Shown here in pieces: positions 15,997 to 23,891 of a stretch of 64,000 bases of DNA. The stretch spans positions 1 to 64,000 of the forward strand of contig JAFDYE010000465.1 in NCBI GenBank assembly GCA_018267585.1, read 5' to 3'. This stretch comes from Bacteroidota bacterium (GTDB lineage: Bacteria; Bacteroidota; Bacteroidia; Chitinophagales; Chitinophagaceae). The notes beneath the pieces are model-generated. The model worked only from the letters and a program-made list of their open reading frames with translations. It made no database searches and was not told the DNA's origin. Position 1 is the stretch's first letter; every line of letters starts with the position of its first letter. Position numbers and translations under genes: made by a program.

Positions 15997-17337
15997 ATGT
16001 CTAAGAAAATGGTCATAATCGGTGGTGGTGAAAGCGGCGTTGGCGCAGCGATACTTGCTGTTCAGCGCGGTTACGACGTGTTCGTATCCGACGGAGGCCC
16101 GCTGAAGGAAAGCTACCGGAAGGACCTGGAGAAGCATAACATCGCCTTCGAAGAAGGCCAACATTCGGTTGATCGTATCCTTTCAGCAGATGAAGTCATG
16201 AAGAGTCCAGGTATACCGGAGAAGAACGAGCTTGTCAGGCAGATCAGGGCCAAAAAGATCCCGATCATCAGTGAGATCGAGCTGGCGTACCGGTATAAGG
16301 GGAATAGCAGGATCATTGGTATCACCGGCAGCAACGGGAAGAGTACGACCACGGCGCTGACGTATCATATATGTCGCCACGGGGGGGTGGACTGCGCTCT
16401 GGTCGGGAATATCGGCTATTCATTCGCGCGGCAGGTCGCGGAAGACCCAAGGCAATGGTATGTGGTGGAAATATCCAGCTTTCAGCTGGATGACATTCTG
16501 ACCTTCCGGTCGGATGTGGCTATCCTGACCAATATCACAGAGGATCATCTGGATCGCTATGAGTACAAATTTGAGAACTATATCGCCAGCAAGTTCCGGA
16601 TCACTATGAATCAGACTGCTGAGGACCAATTTATATATAATGAAGATGATCCTGTGATAACTAAATATATAAGCCAATTTTCGATCAACTCTAACCACCT
16701 ACCATTTACTATGCAACAGGAACCAGGCAAAGGAGCATTTATCAAGAACGGACAGATGAATATCAACACAGGCACCGAGAAACTTCAAATGAGCATTTAC
16801 GATTTTGCCTTGAAAGGCATTCACAATCAATATAACACCATGGCAGCAGGCATTGCATCCGCTACCGTCGGCATCCGGAAGGAGAAGATCCGGGAGGCCA
16901 TCCAGAGCTTTGAAGCGCTGGAGCACCGAATGGAACATGTCAGCACCGTGCGCGGGGTAGAGTTTATCAATGACTCAAAGGCTACCAATGTCAACAGCAC
17001 CTGGTACGCGCTGGAGAGCATGGAGAAGCCGACCATTTTGATCCTTGGCGGGGTGGATAAAGGGAATGACTATGGACTTATACGGGACCTCGTTAAAGAG
17101 AAGGTCAAGGCCATCGTTTGCATGGGTGTAGACAACCGGAAGATCCACGACGCCTTCCAGCACGACGTTCCGCTGATGGTAAACACGCTGAGTGCGGAAG
17201 AGGCTGTGAAGGCTGCGTTCCATTTTGCTACGAAGGGGGATGTGGTATTACTGAGTCCTGCCTGCGCCAGCTTTGACCTGTTCAAAAATTATGAGGACCG
17301 GGGACGACAGTTCAAGGAGGCTGTCCGCGATCTATGA
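15997..17337 (+). CDS. murD: MurD, UDP-MurNAc-L-alanine:D-glutamate ligase
   Basis: A 446-residue Mur ligase that adds D-glutamate in the cytoplasm. The N-terminus has a Rossmann-like GGGESGVGAAILA. The P-loop is ITGSNGKSTTTALTYH, followed by VEISSFQLDDI and NITEDHLDRYEY, both diagnostic of MurD. The C-terminal domain contains FINDSKATNVNSTWYALES and LSPACASFDLFKNYEDRG. Bases ~16,615-16,850 are distinctly AT-rich and use more AT-ending codons than the rest of the gene, but the frame is intact. It overlaps ftsW by 4 bases. Confidence 0.97.
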   Translation: MSKKMVIIGGGESGVGAAILAVQRGYDVFVSDGGPLKESYRKDLEKHNIAFEEGQHSVDRILSADEVMKSPGIPEKNELVRQIRAKKIPIISEIELAYRYKGNSRIIGITGSNGKSTTTALTYHICRHGGVDCALVGNIGYSFARQVAEDPRQWYVVEISSFQLDDILTFRSDVAILTNITEDHLDRYEYKFENYIASKFRITMNQTAEDQFIYNEDDPVITKYISQFSINSNHLPFTMQQEPGKGAFIKNGQMNINTGTEKLQMSIYDFALKGIHNQYNTMAAGIASATVGIRKEKIREAIQSFEALEHRMEHVSTVRGVEFINDSKATNVNSTWYALESMEKPTILILGGVDKGNDYGLIRDLVKEKVKAIVCMGVDNRKIHDAFQHDVPLMVNTLSAEEAVKAAFHFATKGDVVLLSPACASFDLFKNYEDRGRQFKEAVRDL

Positions 17338-18593
17338 GCAATGAGGCTACGATAGAGAGATCACCGTTTGGCGGCCTTCGGTCGCGTACCAGGGGTGACA
17401 AGGTTATATGGACCGCTGTGGTCCTTTTAGCCGTTGTGTCGCTATTGGTGGTATATAGCAGCACGGGATTGCTGGCTTATAAGATGTACAAGGGGAACAC
17501 AGAGATCTATCTGTTCAAACAATTCGCTTTTATCCTGGTAGGGGTGCTGATCATTTATTTTGCCCACCAGGTCAACTATACTGTCTATTCGAAGGTGGCA
17601 AGGATCCTTTTTCTTGTTTCCATACCCCTGCTGTTCTATACGCTGTTCTTTGGCGTCAAGCTCAATGAGGGGAGCCGGTGGATCCGTCTGCCGATCATCA
17701 ATCTGACCTTCCAGACCTCGGACCTTGCCAAACTGGCCCTGTTCATGTACCTGAGCAGGCTATTGAGCAAGAAGCAGGATGTAATAAAGGATCTTAAAGC
17801 AGGGTTTCTGCCTGTTATCGCTCCGGTAGCCGTCATCTGCCTGCTGATCGCTCCGGCCAATCTTTCCACAGCCCTGCTGACGGGTGCCACCAGCCTCATG
17901 CTGCTGTTCATCGGGAGGGTCAGCGCCAAGCATCTGCTTCTGACCGTTGGGATCGCTGCGATACCGCTGGCCATACTTATATCGGCTGCCGTCATCCGGC
18001 ACAAGGCGAATGGGGGCGTTACGGAGAAGCCTAAGGCTGAGGGCAGGTCCCGTCTTCTCGGTCGTGTGGATACCTGGATCAGCCGGGTGGAGACGTTTGT
18101 GTATGGGGATAAGGAAGCCAACGAAGACAAGAATTATCAAACCAACCAGGCGAAGATCGCTATTGCCAAGGGAGGATTTCTTGGACTGGGGCCTGGCAAC
18201 AGCCAGCAGCGGAATTTTCTTCCCCACCCGTATTCAGACTTCATATTTGCCATAATAATCGAGGAATACGGCCTGGTCGGGGGATTTTTTATAGTTCTCA
18301 TCTATTTGGTGTTCCTATTGAGGAGCATCCGGATATTCCGGCGCTGTCCGTTTGCGTTCGGCGCTTTTCTGGCGCTGGGGCTGAGCTTTACGCTGGTGAT
18401 ACAGGCGCTGGCGAACATGGCGGTGAACGTAAATCTGTTCCCCGTGACCGGTGTGACGCTGCCGCTGGTCAGCATGGGGGGGAGCTCTTTTCTGTTCACC
18501 TGTCTGGCGATCGGGATCATACTCAGCGTGGCGAGGAATGCGGAGTTAAACGAAGGAAATGACACAAAAGATATGGAGGGATCAGCCGAATGA
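17334..18593 (+). CDS. ftsW: FtsW, SEDS-family septal glycosyltransferase
   Basis: A 419-residue polytopic membrane protein of the SEDS family, which polymerises lipid II into glycan together with FtsI. About ten membrane spans are visible, beginning with VIWTAVVLLAVVSLLVVYSSTG. Family motifs include GSRWIRLPIINLTFQTSDLAKLAL, GLGPGNSQQRNFLPHPYSDFIFAIIIEEYG and the C-terminal PVTGVTLPLVSMGGSS. The catalytic-type Asp lies in the DLAK/SDFIF segments. The order ftsW before murG is typical. It overlaps murD and murG by 4 bases each. Confidence 0.95.
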   Translation: MSNEATIERSPFGGLRSRTRGDKVIWTAVVLLAVVSLLVVYSSTGLLAYKMYKGNTEIYLFKQFAFILVGVLIIYFAHQVNYTVYSKVARILFLVSIPLLFYTLFFGVKLNEGSRWIRLPIINLTFQTSDLAKLALFMYLSRLLSKKQDVIKDLKAGFLPVIAPVAVICLLIAPANLSTALLTGATSLMLLFIGRVSAKHLLLTVGIAAIPLAILISAAVIRHKANGGVTEKPKAEGRSRLLGRVDTWISRVETFVYGDKEANEDKNYQTNQAKIAIAKGGFLGLGPGNSQQRNFLPHPYSDFIFAIIIEEYGLVGGFFIVLIYLVFLLRSIRIFRRCPFAFGAFLALGLSFTLVIQALANMAVNVNLFPVTGVTLPLVSMGGSSFLFTCLAIGIILSVARNAELNEGNDTKDMEGSAE

Positions 18594-19684
18594 GCAACAA
18601 GCGGATCATCATAGCGGGCGGCGGTACGGGCGGTCATATTTTCCCGGCCATTGCCATTGCGGGAGCGCTGAAACAGCAGGATCCGACCATTGAATTCCTT
18701 TTTGTCGGCGCGAAGGGCAAGATGGAGATGGAAAAGGTGCCCCAGGCAGGTTATCGTATTGAAGGGATTGATATTGCCGGGTTTAACAGGAGCTCTTTGA
18801 TAAAGAATATCGGGTTGCCGCTGAAGCTGATCAGGAGTTTTTTTCAGGTCAGCTCGATCTTCAGTTCGTTCATGCCGGATGCGGTCATTGGCGTCGGGGG
18901 CTATTCCAGCTTCCCCGTGCTGCGTGCGGCGCAGGCCAAGGGCATTCCTACATTTATTCACGAGAGCAATTCATTTGCGGGCAAGAGTAATATTTTATTG
19001 GGGAAGAAGGCGGTCAGGGTATTTGTTGCGAGTGACGGGATGGAGAAGTTCTTTCCTGCGGATCGGATCATGGTGACGGGTAATCCTGTTCGCAGCGCCA
19101 TTGTTAACAGCACTGTCGGCAGGGAAGAGGCCGTCCGTTCGTTTGGGCTGGACCCGGCCAGGTCTGTGGTGTTGACGACCGGTGGTTCTTTGGGTGCGAA
19201 AGGTATCAACGAAGCTGTAGCTGCTCATCTTCGGGAATTTGGGGATATTCAGCTGATCTGGCAGACGGGCAGACCGTTCGCTGCGGAAGCGGCGGCGGTC
19301 AGCAGGGGCCTGGATAATGTATGGACCAATGATTTTATTCCGCGGATGGAATATGCTTTTGCGGCGGCGGATGTGGTGATATCGAGGTCCGGGGCTATGT
19401 CGATCGCCGAGCTCTGTGTGGCGCGGAAGCCGGTTGTCTTCGTGCCCTTCCCTTTTGCAGCGGAAGATCACCAGACGGTCAACGCCCAAAACCTGGTGAA
19501 TAAGGGAGCCGGTCTTATGGTAAAGGACAGTGAAGCGCGGGAAAAGCTGGTGGGCATGGTGGTGGCCCTTTGTCGTGATAAGGCCCGGCAGGAGGAATTG
19601 AGGGGTAATATCGGCCGGCTGGCTATCGTCGACGCGGCCGACCGGATCGCTAGAGAGATATTAAAAGATATTGCACCGAAATGA
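18590..19684 (+). CDS. murG: MurG, lipid II synthase (GlcNAc transferase)
   Basis: A 364-residue peripheral membrane GT28 enzyme that adds GlcNAc to lipid I. The N-terminal lipid/acceptor loop IIAGGGTGGHIFPAIAIA is canonical. Later motifs are GVGGYSSFPVLRAA, HESNSFAGKSN, the donor-site GGSLGAKGIN, and SRSGAMSIAELCVARKPVVFVPFP with the conserved Glu. Two Rossmann-like domains account for the whole length. Four-base ATGA overlaps with ftsW and murC show tight translational coupling. Confidence 0.97.
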   Translation: MSNKRIIIAGGGTGGHIFPAIAIAGALKQQDPTIEFLFVGAKGKMEMEKVPQAGYRIEGIDIAGFNRSSLIKNIGLPLKLIRSFFQVSSIFSSFMPDAVIGVGGYSSFPVLRAAQAKGIPTFIHESNSFAGKSNILLGKKAVRVFVASDGMEKFFPADRIMVTGNPVRSAIVNSTVGREEAVRSFGLDPARSVVLTTGGSLGAKGINEAVAAHLREFGDIQLIWQTGRPFAAEAAAVSRGLDNVWTNDFIPRMEYAFAAADVVISRSGAMSIAELCVARKPVVFVPFPFAAEDHQTVNAQNLVNKGAGLMVKDSEAREKLVGMVVALCRDKARQEELRGNIGRLAIVDAADRIAREILKDIAPK

Positions 19685-21033
19685 TCGAACTAAAAGATAT
19701 AAAGCGGCTCTATTTTATAGGTATCGGCGGAATAGGGATGAGTGCTCTGGCGCGTTACTTCCGGTTTCATGGGAGGGAGGTCAGCGGGTATGACAGGACG
19801 GAGACGGATCTGACGAGGCGGCTTGCGGAAGAAGGTATCGACATACATTACACGGAAGATGCCGGAGCGATACCGAAGGACGTGGACCTGGTTGTCTATA
19901 CGCCGGCGGTGCCCGCGGAGCATAAAGAGCTGGTGTGGTATCAGCAACATTCCTATACCCTGATGAAGAGAAGCGAGGTGCTGGGACTGATAACCTCGGG
20001 CTCTTTTAATATCTGTGTGGCCGGTACGCATGGGAAGACGACCATAACGACGATGGTTGCGCATATCCTGCGGCACAGCGGCTATGGCTGTAACGCTTTT
20101 CTTGGTGGGATCGCTGTCAATTACAACAGTAATTTCTGGAGCGATCCGCGGAATGTCTGTGTGATAGAAGCCGATGAGTATGACAGAAGTTTTTTGAGAC
20201 TGAGTCCTGACGTAGCCGTTATCACGGCCATGGATGCGGATCATCTCGATATCTATGGGACGGCGGAGGCCGTGAAGGAGGCTTTTGTGGAGTTTTCGGG
20301 GCGACTGAAGTCCGGAGGAGCTCTTTTTAACAAGAAGGGGTTGGAGGGGTTGAAGGGGGAGCGCCGGATGACGTACGGGATTGGGGAGGGGGCGGACGTA
20401 TTCGCTACTGATATTACGATCGACCAGGGCGACTATCTGTTCAGCGTGAAGATGGCTGACTGGAGTCTTGAGCGTATAGCGCTACCGATGGGTGGGCGTC
20501 ACAACGTGGAGAATGCTACCGCTGCCATCGCCGTCGCGCATAGCCTTGGTATCGCGGGTGATAAGATCGTAGCGGCTGTTGCGGCCTTCAGGGGAGTCCG
20601 GCGGCGTTTTGAATATATCATCAAGAAGCCGAACCGGGTGTTCGTCGACGACTATGCGCATCATCCGGAAGAGCTGAGGGCATTGATCAGCGGGGCGAAA
20701 GAGCTCTTTGGGCGGATGAAGTGCACCATCATATTTCAGCCGCATCTTTTTACCAGGACCAGGGATTTCGCCGATGGCTTTGCGGCCAGTCTGGACCTGG
20801 CGGATGAGGTCATTCTTCTGCCGATCTATCCGGCGCGTGAGCTGCCTATCGAGGGGGTTACGAGCGATCTGATCGCCGGAAAGATCCGGGGTGGCAAGGC
20901 GAAGGTCCGTGACAAGAAGGAGGTGCTGGAGATCATTAAGGGACGGAGTGACTGGGAACTGGTGATCACTGCAGGCGCAGGGGATATCGATACGCTGGTA
21001 GAACCTATCCGGCAGTTGCTGGAAGCCCAATAG
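19681..21033 (+). CDS. murC: MurC, UDP-MurNAc:L-alanine ligase
   Basis: A 450-residue Mur ligase that adds L-alanine, the first peptide residue. The N-terminus YFIGIGGIGMSALARYF is a MurC hallmark. The P-loop is CVAGTHGKTTITTM, followed by VIEADEYDRSFL and AVITAMDADHLDIYG. The C-terminal domain begins with FRGVRRRFEYI and has DDYAHHPEELRALI and IFQPHLFTRTRDF. All expected motifs are present. It overlaps murG by 4 bases and is separated from ftsQ by 153 bp. Confidence 0.97.
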   Translation: MIELKDIKRLYFIGIGGIGMSALARYFRFHGREVSGYDRTETDLTRRLAEEGIDIHYTEDAGAIPKDVDLVVYTPAVPAEHKELVWYQQHSYTLMKRSEVLGLITSGSFNICVAGTHGKTTITTMVAHILRHSGYGCNAFLGGIAVNYNSNFWSDPRNVCVIEADEYDRSFLRLSPDVAVITAMDADHLDIYGTAEAVKEAFVEFSGRLKSGGALFNKKGLEGLKGERRMTYGIGEGADVFATDITIDQGDYLFSVKMADWSLERIALPMGGRHNVENATAAIAVAHSLGIAGDKIVAAVAAFRGVRRRFEYIIKKPNRVFVDDYAHHPEELRALISGAKELFGRMKCTIIFQPHLFTRTRDFADGFAASLDLADEVILLPIYPARELPIEGVTSDLIAGKIRGGKAKVRDKKEVLEIIKGRSDWELVITAGAGDIDTLVEPIRQLLEAQ

Positions 21034-21104
21034 TGCTGCACGAGACAAAATAATTGTGAACGGGAAGTTCAACTGACCCGGGCACTAGTTGTACCCGTCT
21101 GATG

Positions 21105-21123
21105 GCCCGATGGACCATCGGGC
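21105..21123. other. Hairpin in the murC-ftsQ gap
   Basis: GCCCGATGG-A-CCATCGGGC is a perfect 9-bp inverted repeat around one base, practically a 7-bp stem with a 5-base loop. No T run follows. The surrounding gap (21034-21186) is unusual in a cluster where genes mostly overlap, and may hold an RNA processing site or internal promoter. Confidence 0.4.
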
Positions 21124-21186
21124 GGGTCTCAATGAACCGGGGTCACGGGTTTGGGAAGCGGGTCGCGGGTATGAAAATAAAGAGTA

Positions 21187-22287
21187 ATGGCCGTAAAACT
21201 AAATATGAGGAGGATCGTGGGCGCCATCGTCTGGGGCGTGGTGGGTACCGGTGTGCTGGTTCTGCTGGTTGCGGCTGTCCGTTATAGAAAGAACAATGCA
21301 TGTAAGGGGATCCGTATCGAGATCAGTGGTCCTTCGGCCGGCCTTTTTGTCGATAAAAAGGGGATTGGGGACCTGCTGATCACAAATGGGGTGGGAAAGA
21401 ACGAGAACCGGCCGATACAATCCTTTAACCTTCGGCGTCTGGAGACGGCGCTGGAGAAAAATGTGTGGATAGAGAGGGCGCAGCTGTTCTTTGATAACAA
21501 TGGGATACTACGGGTGAATGTAGTTGAACGGCAGCCTGTAGCGAGGGTCTTCACCAGTGATGGGAGCAGCTGCTATATTGACAGTACGGGCGTGCAGCTT
21601 CCGCTGCAGGAGAAGGTTCAGGCGAGGCTGCCGGTGTTTACCGGATATCCGGCTGCCAGGATCAGGCTGCAGGGGCGGGACAGCGTCCTTACCAGGGATA
21701 TATTGAGGCTAAGCGATCTCATCCGGCAGGATAGTTTCTGGTCGGCGCAGGTCGCCCAGGTGAATATCAGGGCGGACAGGACCTTTGAGCTGATGCCGGA
21801 GGTAGGAAGCCATCGCGTGACATTGGGTGACGGCGGCGATATCGAGGGTAAGTTCCACCGGCTATTCGTTTTCTACAGAGAAGTGCTCAGCCGGACCGGT
21901 TTTGACAAATACAGCCGTATCGATGTGTCTTATGCCGGCCAGGTGATCGGGATAAAAAAAGGAAGTGAGGAAAGCCGTTATGATTCTGTGCAGGGTATGA
22001 ACAATATCAGGCAGCTGATTCTGTCGGCACAGCAATTGCAGCAGGATACGCTTCGGCAGAATATACGGCCGCTGGAACGCAGCACCGTGACGGAGCAGAG
22101 TCTTGGAACTTATGACATGGTACCTGATTCTCCGGCTGTCGGACATACTGAGCCAGCGGCTGTGACGCCCGGGGGGAATGTGACCGCGGCGCGTGCGATG
22201 CATCAAAGATCCGTAAAGCACCAGGCAGACCACAAACCCGTCGTCCCGGCCCGTAAACCCCGGGCGGTGATGAGAAGACAACCGTAA
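21187..22287 (+). CDS. ftsQ: FtsQ-like division protein
   Basis: A 366-residue bitopic protein of the FtsQ/DivIB type that links FtsL to early divisome proteins. A short basic N-terminus is followed by one membrane span at ~10-29 (IVGAIVWGVVGTGVLVLLVAA). The periplasmic part contains a POTRA-like region (~40-110), with NLRRLETALEKNVWIERAQLFF and VVERQPVARVF, typical of FtsQ. Residues ~275-366 form a low-complexity Gln/Pro/Arg-rich tail with basic C-terminus (RKPRAVMRRQP) that is longer than in E. coli. Position between murC and ftsA supports the call. Confidence 0.9.
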   Translation: MAVKLNMRRIVGAIVWGVVGTGVLVLLVAAVRYRKNNACKGIRIEISGPSAGLFVDKKGIGDLLITNGVGKNENRPIQSFNLRRLETALEKNVWIERAQLFFDNNGILRVNVVERQPVARVFTSDGSSCYIDSTGVQLPLQEKVQARLPVFTGYPAARIRLQGRDSVLTRDILRLSDLIRQDSFWSAQVAQVNIRADRTFELMPEVGSHRVTLGDGGDIEGKFHRLFVFYREVLSRTGFDKYSRIDVSYAGQVIGIKKGSEESRYDSVQGMNNIRQLILSAQQLQQDTLRQNIRPLERSTVTEQSLGTYDMVPDSPAVGHTEPAAVTPGGNVTAARAMHQRSVKHQADHKPVVPARKPRAVMRRQP

Positions 22288-22316
22288 AAAACAACTATAA
22301 CATAATAAACTAAACT

Positions 22317-23687
22317 ATGAATCACGAACAGCCTATAATCGTCGGACTCGATATCGGAACGACAAAGATTGCTGCCATCGCAGGTCGTAAGAACGAGTAT
22401 GGGAAGCTGGAGATATTGGGGTTCGGGCGTGCTAACTCCAATGGGGTCAAGCATGGTCAGGTGCTGAATATCGACGAGACGATCAAGGCCATACAAATGG
22501 CCCTGGACAACTGCTATTCTTCCAATCCGAATCTGGAGATCGGCGAAGTGTATGTGGGTATTGCCGGGCATCATATCAAGAGTCTTCAGACCCGGGGAGA
22601 CATCGTCCGGCAGAATACAGACGAGGAGATCACGCGCAGGGAGATCGACCAGTTGATCGCCGACCAGTACAAGACCTATATTCCTGCCGGGGACCAAATC
22701 ATCGACGTCATCCCGCAGGAATTCACCGTGGATAATTTCCAGAATATCCCCAACCCTATCGGTTATGGTGGTGTGAAGGTCGGCGCCAATTTCCATATAA
22801 TAACGGGGGACAAGAATGCCATCCGCAATATCAACCGCGCCGTGGAGAAGAGTAATCTTCACACTAAGGACCTGGTTCTCCAGCCGCTGGCTTCGGCTGC
22901 TGCGGTCATGGGCCAGGAAGACCTTGAGGCAGGGGTGGCCATTGTGGATATCGGGGGCGGAACGACGGACCTGGCTGTTTTTTATGAGGGTATCCTCAAG
23001 CATACTGCGGTCATTCCGTTCGGAGGCGAGAACATCACCAACGACATTAAGACCGGACTGGGTGTGCTGAAGACGCAGGCTGAGCAGATGAAGGTACAGT
23101 TCGGATCGGCGCTATCCAATGAGGCGAAGGCCAATGCCTATATCACCATACCGGGTCTGAGAGGCATGCCTGCCAAGGAGATCAGCGTAAAGAACCTGGC
23201 CAATATCATTCAGGCCCGTATGAGTGAGATAATGGATTTCGTGTCCTATCATTTAAAGCAGGTTGGGCTCGACAACCGGATGCTCAATGGCGGTATCGTC
23301 CTGACCGGGGGTGGCTCGCAGCTGAGGCATCTTATTCAGCTGACGGAATATATTACAGGTCTGAATGCGCGTATCGGCTATCCGACCGAGCACCTGGCGG
23401 CGGGTCATATCGAAGAGCTGGCCAAGCCCACCTACTCTACCTGTATCGGGCTTATCCTGAAAGGGTATAGTGACTATGAGCACAACCGCAAGGAGTTCGA
23501 AAAGGAATTCCGGAAAGTGGACGTGCCGGAGAACCTGAAGAAAGCAGAAGTGCAGCAGGAAGAGGCGCTCAGTCAGGAAATGCTGCAGCAGGAAAGGGTT
23601 CGTAACAGGAGAGGGAAGGATTTCTGGGGCAAATTCAAGGATGGCATCATCGACCTGTTCAAGGAGGAGGAAGACCAGAAATTATAA
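22317..23687 (+). CDS. ftsA: FtsA, actin-like FtsZ membrane anchor
   Basis: A 456-residue actin-fold ATPase that tethers FtsZ filaments to the membrane. The phosphate-1 motif IVGLDIGTTKIAAIAG starts at residue ~8. The 1C subdomain segment includes VYVGIAGHHIKSL. Phosphate-2 is AIVDIGGGTTDLAVF and the adenosine motif is GIVLTGGGSQLRHL. The last ~25 residues, RGKDFWGKFKDGIIDLFKEE, make an amphipathic helix suited to membrane binding. It is somewhat longer than the E. coli protein (420) because of a Glu/Gln-rich linker before that helix. Confidence 0.96.
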   Translation: MNHEQPIIVGLDIGTTKIAAIAGRKNEYGKLEILGFGRANSNGVKHGQVLNIDETIKAIQMALDNCYSSNPNLEIGEVYVGIAGHHIKSLQTRGDIVRQNTDEEITRREIDQLIADQYKTYIPAGDQIIDVIPQEFTVDNFQNIPNPIGYGGVKVGANFHIITGDKNAIRNINRAVEKSNLHTKDLVLQPLASAAAVMGQEDLEAGVAIVDIGGGTTDLAVFYEGILKHTAVIPFGGENITNDIKTGLGVLKTQAEQMKVQFGSALSNEAKANAYITIPGLRGMPAKEISVKNLANIIQARMSEIMDFVSYHLKQVGLDNRMLNGGIVLTGGGSQLRHLIQLTEYITGLNARIGYPTEHLAAGHIEELAKPTYSTCIGLILKGYSDYEHNRKEFEKEFRKVDVPENLKKAEVQQEEALSQEMLQQERVRNRRGKDFWGKFKDGIIDLFKEEEDQKL

Positions 23688-23797
23688 TAGTCCGAAAGCG
23701 ATCATACCCTATTTTAAGATCATACATACCCAATGTGGGTTGATCCGGTCCGTCCTTTAATGAAAAGCAGTCCGTCCCGGATCAACGTTTGATGATT

Positions 23798-23827
23798 GGG
23801 CCCAGAGGGCCCGGGCGCTTTGAGCGC
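23798..23827. other. Two adjacent hairpins in the ftsA-ftsZ gap
   Basis: GGGCCC-AGA-GGGCCC at 23798-23812 is followed by GCGCT-TTG-AGCGC at 23815-23827. They lie in the 204-bp gap between ftsA and ftsZ. No T run follows, so attenuation, processing or regulation of the ftsZ leader is more likely than full termination. Confidence 0.4.
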
Positions 23828-23891
23828 TCTGCGTGCGACACAGGTCGGCCGTAAGGTCCGTCCTATTTATTTGTTTTAAACTTATTTTGTT

